The notes under the pieces were generated by a model. It ran no database searches and was not told where the DNA came from. It was given only the letters and a program-made list of their open reading frames with translations. Positions 35,601 through 45,520 of a stretch of DNA of 64,000 nt are shown piece after piece; the stretch's first letter is position 1, and the number at the start of each line of letters is the position of its first letter. Made by a program: the position numbers and the translations under genes. The DNA lies in the NCBI GenBank assembly GCA_015501605.1, contig JADNRZ010000011.1:1116001-1180000 (forward strand). Direction: 5' to 3'. This DNA is from Panaeolus papilionaceus. Its lineage: Eukaryota > Basidiomycota > Agaricomycetes > Agaricales.

Positions 35601-36892
35601 CTGCAATTGAGGACTTGCATTTGCGCTCTGTTGATATCTCTCATGCTTTCATCAATAGTGAGATTGACACTGAAGTGTATATGAAACAACCATCTGGATT
35701 TGAGCAAGGTGGTCCAGAGTATGTCTGCAAATTGAACAAGGCAATCTATGGATTGAAGCAGTCACCTCGTTTGTGGGCACAGAAATTGGGAAGTGCACTT
35801 GCTGGAATGGGTTTCAGCAAGGTGTACAGTGATCCATGTGTCTACATTTATGACAGAGATAACATCAGAGTCATAATGCCCGTGTTTGTGGACAACATTA
35901 CAATGGTTTCAAAGAATAATGAAGCTTTGGACAAGTTTGTTGCTGAGTTGGCTACTCATTTCAAACTGAGAGACCTTGGTCCTACATCATTTCTGCTGGG
36001 AGTTGAAATCAAACGCAATAGAGCTGAGCATACAATCTACTTGAGCCAGTCACAGTACATTCTGAACAAACTCAAAGAGTTTGGAATGGAAGACTGCAAG
36101 CCTGTTGGAACTCCTATGCTACCAGGTCTCAAGCTCTCATCTGAGCAATGTCCAAAGTCTGATGAAGCGAAATCAGAGATGTTCAATGTCCCATACATTA
36201 ATGCTGTTGGTTCCCTCTTGTATCTGTCAATCATGACACGACCAGACATTTCATATGCCACTGGTGTTTTGGCAAGGTTCAATTCCAATCCAGGAATGGA
36301 TCATTGGAAGGCAGTTAAACATTTGTTTCGCTATTTGAAGGGCACTGTTGATTTGAAGCTAGTCTATAAACCTAATCCTGGTCAGACTGATCGATTCATT
36401 ACATTCTGTGATGCTGATCATGGTGGTAACAAAGACAATGGCAAGTCTACCACTGGATATATGGTTAAGATTGGAAGTGGTGTTGTATGCTGGAGCAGCA
36501 AGCTGCAACCCATTGTGACGCTTTCAACAACAGAGGCAGAATATGTGGCAGCAACAGCAGCAGGCAAGGAGATCTGCTGGGTGCAGAACTTGTTGAAGGA
36601 AATTGGTTATGCAAATAATGGTGCTTGCAAGCTGTACACTGATAATCAGTCATCTCTGTCAGTTGCAAAGAATCCTGAACACCATGGTTGAATGAAACAC
36701 CTTGATCTATGCTATTACTGGTTACGAGACAAGGTGGAACAAGGCAACATTGAACCACTTTATTTGCAAACTGAAGATATGCCTGCTGACCTGCTCACAA
36801 AGGCCTTGCCTAAGCCACAAGTGCTAAAACTGCGAAAGGAAATGGGATTGTACCAAGTGTCTGATCAGGGGGTTGTGTTGGAAGGGCAGTGA
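32657..36892 (+). pseudogene. Copia gag-pol polyprotein with internal stop
   Basis: Open for 1344 codons to a TGA at 36689-36691, then continuing in the same frame to 36892 inside the 3' LTR. Domains in order: gag (SNYPEWCGEVRAWL), zinc knuckle CFKCLKKGHWANSC near residue 220, aspartic protease DTGATSH near 284, integrase zinc region with WHRQLAHHN near 420, integrase core with HSDLHQ, RCDKGGEY and NGVAERANR (D, D, E present), reverse transcriptase (WVYKIKYNADGSIERYKSRL near 930), and RNase H ending in TEAEYVAA. The stop replaces Arg in the motif PEHHG-R-MKHLDL, removing about 65 residues of RNase H. The RT active site reads FVDN instead of the usual YVDD. Both changes fit CpG transitions. 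Confidence 0.92.
36862..36875 (+). promoter_or_regulatory. Polypurine tract of the Copia element
   Basis: TGATCAGGGGGTTG lies immediately before the 3' LTR, where plus-strand DNA synthesis is primed. The same string recurs 67 bp further inside each LTR. Confidence 0.6.
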
Positions 36893-37433
36893 TCTGACAC
36901 TAGGGAAGTGCTAGATTATTGAAGTGTTTGATCAGGGGGTTGTGTTGAATTGAAGTGATAAAACACTTCAAATGGACTCTTATATATATTAGATTAACCC
37001 ATGGAACAATTAGAATAGTGAAATGGGCACTTAGAATTAACCTTGACATATATTTCTGCAGTATTTCGCATTTTTCTCATTGTAGGATAAAGATATTTTA
37101 GTTTTCTCTTCGGATTCTTACTCGCATTCAAAATAGCTACAGAACGGTATATAACACTCCATAGTGGCTGAATGTTTGTGTCATGAATATTTGGATGCTG
37201 ATATAGTGGACACCTGTTGTCACGCCTCACGGTATCCAGACACAACATGACCAAACAGATGCCTTTTCCTACTATGTCCCGGAAGGAGACAACAAGAGTA
37301 TTGGCTTATACAAAGCATTATTGCTATTTCACATCTATTATCAACTGTGAATAACACATTAGTTTCTTGGCTTGATAGTGATATTATCTGATCAGTGTTT
37401 CACTGGTAGTGGTCTCATTGTGCAAGTTTAACA
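36876..37433 (+). repeat. 3' LTR of the Copia element
   Basis: 558 bp, TGTTGG...TTAACA, followed by the TACAG target duplication. Same length as the 5' LTR with no difference found by eye. Confidence 0.93.
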
Positions 37434-38669
37434 TACAGGACAACTGCCTGATATGTTGGATTCTGGGTGAGGCGTCTCTGAAGAAGCTTGAAAGAAGAGA
37501 GATCACATTAGCATCAAGACTGCAGTGGGCGCAAGTACAGACTTACATCAATTGCAGGTCGTGAAATATTTTGCCCGTTAACACTTTGAGAATGATCCCA
37601 ATCTTTGTTACTGTCCCTGATGACATCTTGAATCCTTGTCAGATATTCTGCTGACAGTACCAATGCAAAATATTCATAAGAATCCAGTATGTAATGCCAC
37701 TGGGGGTTCACTGTTGCCACCAGGTATTTAGTATTCATAAACTCCATTGGGGTACAGTAAGAATCACCCACACATGATCTTGTTGGAACGATGTTCAAGG
37801 GTAAAGTTTTTATTGACAATACCAAGTTTGCAAAGGTACACCTCCTGAAAGAGCACGGGGTTAACCTCAAAAGCATAACTATTATGTATGAGGCACTCAC
37901 AACCTCATCTCTTCTTGCTTGGCATTCCTCTCTCGACTCATTCCTTCTGCGCTGTATTGCATGGATAATATGTGCACGCTGACCTGCAACACTTGAATTG
38001 TTGGTAAAAAAACAAGGTTCGGCCTTGATGCTTCCATGGACAGTGGAGGGAGCAGAACGATTGGATGACACCGCACTAGCACAGGATACTGCGTCCTTAT
38101 TGGAGTGTTCCCTGTGTGGAACACCAGGAATCTCGCGAAGAGGGAAGGACATTGAGATAAATTTTACCTCAGGCTCTTTGTTGATGGTGGACATGGCGAT
38201 ATCGTTTAGTGTAGAATGATGGATAAAAGTTGAACATGTAAGATAGGGTCGTCTATTGTGTTCTTGGATTAAATATGCGTGTGGGGGTTAGTGTCAGAGT
38301 TAGCCACCTCTAGGAGGTTGACTCTGATACGTCGTCATCCTCAGCCACCTCCATCGATGTTAGCCTCGACCTATCTTAACATTGATTTTTTATATTAGTG
38401 TAGGACAATAAATATTTATCAAGACAGACAGACATACCGGGTTAAATGCTTACAGTGGCTTGTGATGTTCCCAATAAAACATGTTTTTTCTTCTTTATTT
38501 GCACTGACATCCCAAACATTAGGAGTTGGAGAAAAGTTGACAAAACAAAAATGTACATGCAGAGGGTGCAAATGTATCCAAGCACTTCGTTACATTTTTC
38601 TTCCTTGAAGAAAAGGTGGACATTGACAGACTTTTGTGTGCGAGGCTGAACATTGAGACATGTCAGAAA

Positions 38670-39428
38670 TCACTCGCCATAAAGTATCATATAAAACCAA
38701 GAACTTACAGCTTTTGGAGGGCAATTGATGATTTCCTCATATCGCTTCATGCCCTCATCCTCTCCTAATCCCTCATTACTGTTGTCCTCAGGTAGGGTTA
38801 CTCGACGCTTGCCCCATTGTTTCTTCTTTTGTTTCTGTTGAGGTTGCGTCTCATCATCATCTTGGTGTGCATCCCCCTCATACTCCGATTCTTGTCCTCC
38901 TTTGTGTTCTGCATCCTCATCTCTGGCCTGATCATGTTTGTCGTATTCGTGGTCGTCCTCTGGAAAAAGACAGTGTGCTTCCTTAATTGGGGATAAATAT
39001 TTCTGATGTAGAGCAAAAAAGCATATACCCATACCTTAGCTCGCGATTCAGCGTATCCAATGGGGTGCATGTTGTCAGGATCGTTAAAAAATTTGATTTT
39101 GTCTGTGTCCTTGTGAGTTCCATCAGCGCGAAGCACGCATCTGTCTGGGTGTTTATCGCCTCCTCCATGTCTGGATCTGTTGAGATCTTCATTGGCGGCT
39201 TGCTCGCGTTGTTTTTTGTTGAGTCCCTTGTCTTCTACCAACCGTTTTTTATTTGCTATTGGAAAAAGTCTGTAAGAAAGATCTGATGAAGGAAAGGCGA
39301 TAACATGACATACCATTGGTGCTGCCTCCAGTGGTCGCTGTAAGTGTTTCCAGGTAGTCCTCTCCCAGTGCATGTTTTGATTTTGCTTTTGGGTGTGCCG
39401 TCTTCCTGGTTGGAGCTTCCTCAGTCAT
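38670..39428 (-). CDS. Unrecognised charged protein, possibly 5' part of the Copia-split gene
   Basis: Exon 1 starts at 39428 (MTEEAPTRKTAHPKAKSKHA). An intron near 39258-39314 joins GGSTN in frame to ANKKRLVEDKGLNKKQREQ, followed by RHGGGDKHPDRCVLRADG and DPDNMHPIGYAESRAK. Another intron near 38963-39031 leads to an acidic, glutamine- and lysine-rich stretch (DEDAEHKGGQESEYEGDA, KQKKKQWGKRR) and then NCPPKA, where a GTAAGT donor suggests further exons downstream. It may be a separate gene or the first exons of the gene at 30605-38194, which lies about 480 bp further on the same strand. No family recognised; the composition suggests a nuclear protein. Confidence 0.45.
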
Positions 39429-40284
39429 TGTAACTAGAAGTTGTCTAAATTTAAGAGAAAAGGTTAGAGGTAAGTAAAAGGGAAGTAGATAGAGAGGTGA
39501 GGATAAAAATTTTGTGGTGGCTTACCTTTTTGTTTGTTTGAGGAAGAACAGCGTGCAAACACTCTGTCGTCGTCTGTGATGCCGAGTGTTCAAACCACAC
39601 CATGGCCAGAATGGGATCGCCCCTATGATAGCCCCTAGTCTGTCTTAGGCCATCAGGTAAAAATGAGAGTTGGATGGTGGCGAGGAGGCGGCAGGAGGGT
39701 AACAGTTGGGAAGAGGGAGTGTCAGGAAGTGCCAGTAAGGAAGAGTGGGTACCAGCAAGGTTGGCGAGAACGAGAAGTTGCCAGCGAGCACGGCAAGGAC
39801 AAAAGAGTGTTGCAGAATGCAGTGAAATCATGAAAATGAGCCTCCACTATGAAACCATGTTGTAAGTACCAAAACACCTACAGTTCAGTGATTAGCTTAC
39901 CTTCTTCACAATGACAACATACATGATGTGAAGGGGTAATAACGGCGACAAGGAGGACAACAAGGAGAGAGAGGAGGGGGCAGAGTAGGGGAACATGAAG
40001 GTAGAAAGCAAGTGGGAAGTGTGGGAATGTTCACCAGCACAATGCTGATATTGTTCAATGAAGACCACCCTTGCTTGGGACTCGGTATTCAAGTCGAAAC
40101 CGAATTCCGAGCGACAGAGCTCTTGTTGAACAATATCAACAATGCCATCATGTCATTCACACGCTTTCACTCTTGCTTCTTCACCACCACCATCATTTCC
40201 AGCGCGTTGTGGAAGACATGCTGGCAGCTCTCCCCCCTCTATCTTCTCATCGTCTTCGCCCCATATTCTGACATTGGTTGTACA
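39429..40284. other. No gene recognised
   Basis: Spacer between the divergent unrecognised gene and the KOW gene. Open frames at 39451-39831 (minus) and 40012-40332 (plus) lack motifs; part of the latter may be a first exon of the KOW gene. A 13-bp inverted repeat (TGATATTGTTCAA near 40046 and its complement near 40124) could form a hairpin. Confidence 0.35.
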
Positions 40285-41210
40285 ATGGTAAGCCAAGGAT
40301 TCACTGTTATATCATTACAATATAGTTACTAAGCTGTATTCATAGTCAGCAACACATTATTCGTCGTTTTTGGATCTTGAAGCTGCTGTGGATAGAACAT
40401 CAGGCTCTGGGGAAGAGGACGACGAAGATAATCTGGAAGGTATGCTGCCACATTTTCCTGCCTAATATACATGTTGCTCACCTTTGTAGACTTTATTGAT
40501 GACTACAGTCTTGACGTTGAAGAAGTTTGACCTTCAGAATGCAATGTTTGGCTGAAGCTGACTGGAAGAAGCAAGGAGAAGGGTGTGGAGGACAATGACA
40601 AGGGTGTGGAGGACGACAACTGGGAGGAGACTCAAGAGACTGTATCACACTGGGAGGAGACACATGGCGTGGTTCTACCACGCCTTCAAGAATGTCTAGG
40701 TGTTGGTTCCCTGTGGAGAGTGGGATTCAAGGTTCGTTTCCATGTTCTAGTTTATTTTCACTACTAAAACCAATGCGCTTGCAGGCAGGCACCAAGGGTG
40801 AAGCGGCTAATCGTGCACAACACCAATTTCGCAAATTTAATCTCCCTATCCACTCCGTCGTTTTTCTCCCTTTTTCGCGCAGTTGGATTTATTTCCAAGC
40901 CGAATAGAACAACACCATTTCACATATCCTGCATTCCATCCCTGGCGCACTCAAAACTCGGAATGGCTTGCGACGCTATTTGATAACGACTTGTGAATGG
41001 GACAAAATCATGAACACATCAACCACTGTCAGCCTCAACAGGGGAGATTGGGTGCAGATCATAGCTGGTCCCTATAAAGGCGACCCTGCTATCGTGAAAG
41101 GGGCAGACCCAGAGGAACATTCAGGTTCCATTTGTGTCCTCATTATCCCCCACATTCACCTTGACAAAACTGCCTTGAAGAGTGCAAAACGTAAACGTGC
41201 AAGTGCCCCC

Positions 41211-41226
41211 TAGTGTTGCCACAAGC
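41211..41226 (+). repeat. hAT left terminal inverted repeat
   Basis: TAGTGTTGCCACAAGC, 14 of 16 matches to the right terminus. Preceded by the target duplication. Confidence 0.85.
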
Positions 41227-41694
41227 TGGAGCTAGCTCGAGCCAAGGTGAACTCGCCCTTGACAGTTGACGGAAATGGTAACTCAGGCTCGAGCCAGCTC
41301 AAGCTCACTCGTCTCCTTTTGGTTGGGTGTTGATGCCACCAGATTGTGCCGTCTTCTTGCTGCACACCTGTCACTCACATCTTTCTTCTGTACCATTATC
41401 ATCGCCGTCGTCGTTGTCGCTTTTCCCTTCATACTTTGTTCAACAGCCCACACCACAGACTTACACTCAAGTCCATTTACAAGCTGATTCAAACGAAAGG
41501 GTCTCTCTCCATTCTTCATCAGTACCTCAATTAATTACCAGGGCACAACCAGCTAACTCCGTCCAAGACATCATGATCATCCCCAAAGGTTTTGGTGCTT
41601 TGGGCAAGCAAAATGTGTCGCGTCGCGTTCGACACGTTGTTGTTTGTTGATTCGGAACACGTAGAATGTTGGGGAAGGAATAGGGTCCTAGGAG

Positions 41695-41702
41695 TATAAA
41701 TA
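41695..41702 (+). promoter_or_regulatory. TATA box of the hAT transposase gene
   Basis: TATAAATA, 62 bp before the ATG at 41764. An in-frame ATG at 41713 is only 11 bp beyond it, so translation from 41764 is preferred. Confidence 0.5.
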
Positions 41703-41763
41703 CAGGGAGACGTTGAGGGCATTTAGATCACCTAGCAGACTTTGTACGTCGTCTAGTGCAACA

Positions 41764-44700
41764 ATGTGCAACTGTACCAACCCTCAGTTTTGCGCATGCT
41801 ACCAGAACTCCCAATCTTCCGCTCCATCTAACCCTCATAATATACATACATTACCAGCTTATCAGAACCATTATTATCCAACGTCGTTTGTACCAGTTTT
41901 ACCACCACAATCTTATTACGCCATTTCTCAACACCAGCATATCCCTCATGAATGTGAACCCCTTACACCCGCTACAACATTCATTATCAACACCCCTGCC
42001 TCATTATCGCACCCACCCACAGTGACATCAACTCCAGGTACCACTACCTCTTCCTCGAAGAAGCGAAAGAACCCCTCAAACAAGCAAGCATCATCTGCAA
42101 AACATCAAAACACTGGTCGCTCTGCTTCACAGGCTTCAACACCGACAACCCCTGCACCAACTATGACAGTTCCAGCAGCCCACGGAATCGGGCCATCGAT
42201 TGCTGCTGTGCACCCTAATCCAACATCCTCGCCAACACCCTCTTTAGACCAACCCTCGTTCACATACCGAGGGAATGATTCACCACTACCCCACGGATCC
42301 CTTCTCACAGCTGAACCCTTTATTGATCACGCTGCAGCATCAGACGTTTGGTGGTTCACTTGTGGTCTCAAAACCAAAGAAAGGCCAGCACGCCCTCCAC
42401 CAGTTGAAAAAAGCTCAAGACATCGACCCAACCCAAAGGAATATGATTTCTTGGGTTGTAAACTTTGCCAGTAAGTCTCTTATTTGTATAGTTGGACGCT
42501 GCATACTCAATTCTTTTCAGATACAATGCTGATCCATCTGAGTGGACAACATGGAAGAATACCAAGGGCCAGACGAGAAACATTCGCTGGCATTTCAAGA
42601 AATGCCACTATAAAGTCTGGCGCAATGTTGTTATCACGGAGAAGCTGAATGGTTGGGACACAAGCTCTGATTCCGAAGGATTGGCTTCAGTGAGTGGCGA
42701 AAGACCCGTGTTTACATTTGAAGGGTTCCATGAGCGGCTTGTCAAGTGGATAGCAGCTGACGATCAGGCAAGTCATTATCTCTAGTACTTTATTTTATTT
42801 TATTTTGAGAATCTAATCTTTAAATTCAAACATAGTCATTGAACGTTGTTGAATCACCAGAGCTGCGTGATCTACTTTTGTTTGTGGGACAACACCTCGA
42901 CGACGAAGACATACCTCATCGCACAAAAATGGCTGAGCTAATTGATGTCGCATATGGGAAGGAGTTCGCAGCATTGAAACAGGACATCAAGGTAAGCTTG
43001 TTGCTTGACTTTCAAGTTGGTGTCTTTCATAAATTTTGTTTAATTTCATTGAATATGGTTAGGATGCACCTGGACGAGTATCGCTTACCACAGATATCTG
43101 GTCTTGGCAAAACCTTGATGGCTACATGGGTGTCACAGCCCATTACATTGTGCAAACACTCAGGGCACTGGTCCTCCATCACCAGTTGGTCGCATTCCGT
43201 CCAGTACAAGGTGCACATACAGGCGAAAACATTGGAAGGGAGCTATTCGACATTATTGATGGATTAGGGATCACGGAGAAGGTATGTGATTCACCAATTT
43301 ATCTACTTTTTGATAACTAACATCAATTTATAGATTGGTATGATAACAACTGACAACACCTCTAACAACAACACAGCAATGGAGGAGCTCGAGAGCACCT
43401 TTAACGCTCATGGAATTCCATTTGATGCAGATGAAAATCGCATACGGTATGTTATTCTTTATTACATGATGACTAATGCCATTTCTCATTATTCACTCTT
43501 CTTTCAAAACTCAAGGTGCTTTCCCCATGTAATAAATCTTGCGGTGAAGGCTGTGATGAAAGCTCTAATCGAGCCATACCAGCCATCTGGTAACATGGGT
43601 CCTGCTGCACAACAATACCAATTGGCATTGGGCACAGATCTATTTGGGCGCATGCAGAAATGTGTAAACACTGTCCAATCATCTGGTACACGTCGGTCGG
43701 CATTTGAGAAGGTAATCATTGATGGCAACGCCCGAGGTGGATTTGGTACTCCATGTCGGCTGCTTCGTCGTGTTGGTCTTCTAAAGAACATGGAAGTGCA
43801 TTGGTCAGCGGGATTCAGGATGCTTGACCGCTTTTTGGAATTATATCTGGTGTGTGCTTTTATTTCACATATAGAATTGACTAATTGCTAGTTGTTATCT
43901 AGGCAATTGAAGAGTTTCTCAAGTCAGATTGGGATCTCGAAGCAGAACACCATTTCAATGACATTGAATTGGAGGTTCTTCATGACTTCCAAGATCTGCT
44001 ATACATTTTTCATGTTGTCCAGGAGCTTGTTTCGGCTGAAAAGACCCCTACCCTGTCTATTGTCTTACCTCTCTATGAACAGCTCACTGTGATGCTTGCT
44101 GACTTCAAAGTTGTGAAACCTCAACTGGCTCATGCTATTGAACCAGGAATTGCAAAGCTAAAAGCTTATTTGGCAGAAACCCAATCAACAAAGGCTTATG
44201 CCATGGCAATGGGTACGTCGTATCATTTTTTTGAAATGCACTGAATTCTCATTCGTTGCCTATTGTTTTGTGCGCCTGATAGTCCTCAACCCAACCATCA
44301 AGTTCTCATGGCTCCAAGAGCATTGGTCTGCAAGTGAATATGCACTTGCGCAGCAGACCATATTTAATATTGTGAGTTATATTATATTTATTACTTATTC
44401 GCCCTGTTAGATTCACGAATGCATAGTTACTTGAATTTTGACGAGCAATGTGACATGATGGATTGCTGTCGCCTTCTGTGTCAGACACCCAAACATCAGG
44501 ACAGCCAACCTTCACCCCACCAACCCAGCGCCCATTAACACGGACATCATCAGAGTCAGCATCAGCATCAGCACAGGCACAGGCATCGGGAATGGCAAGA
44601 TTAAATAAGCTTGCGCGATCCATCTTGGAATCAGCAGTTAATTCCATGTTGGAATTGGACACACTCACAACTTGGACTCTCGAGGAAGAGCAGTCGGTGT

Positions 44701-45072
44701 CCAATGCAGCAGCGCGAGGAGCCCAGGAGACTGAGGAGGACTGTAGAGTAGTGCAACAGGAGATTAAGGATTACGAGGACGCAGGTCTGATGAATGTACA
44801 TGAATCAGATCACCTAGACCTTTTGCGATACTGGCAGGTATGTCTTTTACATTATTCTTTCTATTAAACTTGCAACTTAAGTTAAAACACAGGAACAACA
44901 AACCCGTTATCCACTCTTCTTCAGAGCGGCACTGGACATGCTCCCGATTCAAGCCTCTGCTGTTCCGTGTGAACAAGTATTTTCATCAAGCAAGGAAACG
45001 GATACCATGCAGTGCGCTAATCTCGGCCAGGTGCGCATGGAGCAGCTTCAGATTTTGAAGTACCAGTACTGA
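41764..45072 (+). CDS. hAT family transposase
   Basis: Cut-and-paste transposase. The first exon (from 41764) is a proline/serine-rich leader, with a BED-like zinc finger completed over an intron: CKLCQ, then TRNIRWHFKKCH. The RNase-H-like core includes SLTTDIWSWQN (first catalytic Asp, near 43090), GMITTDNTSNNNTAM (second Asp, near 43345) and FPHVINLAVKAVM. The C-terminal hAT dimerisation domain is at 44830-45072: LLRYWQ joined to EQQTRYPLFFRAALDM, then PCEQVFSSSKET and QLQILKYQY. About ten introns of 45-70 bp can be placed without any stop or frameshift, so the gene looks potentially functional. It ends in TGA at 45072. Confidence 0.85.
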
Positions 45073-45504
45073 AATGAGCGCTTGAGCTTCACAGACGAGC
45101 TTGTTTGTGTTGATCAAGAGCTAGCTGCTTTTGATATTGACCCTGATCATGTTGAAAACCTTTTATCATCAGGTGAAATTCAGGCGCTCCAGGAGTACAT
45201 CGACGAATCACAGCGGGGTTGGGGCATGTAAATATAACAACATCTGAAGCTTTCCTATCCCAATTCTTATATACCCTTACTATATTTCATGTTTAATTTC
45301 TCTATTTAATTCACCACACACTTGTAGTCTGCTTCTTCGACATCTGTGTGATAATAAGTATTCTGAGTGGTCAGCTTCTGAGCCGAAGAGCCGAGACAAC
45401 CTGAATAGGTTGATATTTGATGAGACTCGAGGTAAGCTCAAGTGCAAGTGAGCTCGAGCGGATCAGACTTTGAAATTTTTTCAGCTTGAGCTGGCTCAAT
45501 GCTC

Positions 45505-45520
45505 GCTTGCGGCATCACTA
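45505..45520 (-). repeat. hAT right terminal inverted repeat
   Basis: GCTTGCGGCATCACTA on the plus strand; complement of the left end with two mismatches. Followed by the GTGCCCCC duplication. Confidence 0.85.

Larger units (their letters stand above)
31759..37433 (+). mobile_element. Ty1/copia LTR retrotransposon, complete structure
   Basis: 5675-bp element bounded by two 558-bp LTRs (TG...CA) and a perfect 5-bp target duplication TACAG (31754-31758 and 37434-37438). The two LTRs match at every position I compared, so insertion is recent. A primer-binding site follows the 5' LTR and a G-rich polypurine tract precedes the 3' LTR. One long frame encodes gag, protease, integrase, reverse transcriptase and RNase H in copia order. 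The element lies antisense to the gene it interrupts. It carries two coding lesions (a changed catalytic residue and an early stop), so it is probably non-autonomous now. Confidence 0.95.
30605..38194 (-). pseudogene. Unrecognised gene interrupted by a Copia element
   Basis: A multi-exon minus-strand gene is split by the retrotransposon at 31759-37433. The 5' part (38194 to 37434) encodes MSTINKEPEVKFISMSF, then LNIVPTRSCVGDSYCTPMEF and YILDSYEYFALVLSAEYL. The 3' part (31758 to 30605) continues with MFHGSHIVIYTDELTNNPTR, LNPFLLILMAHIIFRRY, an acidic region rich in Asp and Met (HDMDIDPKSNPKDDG), and short last exons ending LQWRLQVTAEM at TAA 30605. Taking out the element and one TACAG copy leaves a continuous frame (TYQAVVL to YPVQMFHGS). 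I know no family for it. The true start may lie further upstream, possibly including the exons at 38680-39428. As sequenced the gene must be disrupted. Confidence 0.6.
41211..45520 (+). mobile_element. hAT DNA transposon, complete
   Basis: 4310-bp element with a perfect 8-bp target duplication GTGCCCCC (41203-41210 and 45521-45528). Terminal inverted repeats of 16 bp differ at two positions: TAGTGTTGCCACAAGC on the left and, as reverse complement, TAGTGATGCCGCAAGC on the right. The 8-bp duplication and the TAG-N-G terminus are typical of hAT elements. The ends carry GCTCGAGC-rich subterminal motifs. One multi-exon transposase gene fills the interior. It sits in an exon of the KOW gene, same orientation. 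Confidence 0.93.

Noticed and set aside
40046..40136. 13-bp inverted repeat TGATATTGTTCAA
   Set aside because: Too short and isolated to call an element end; noted only as a possible hairpin.
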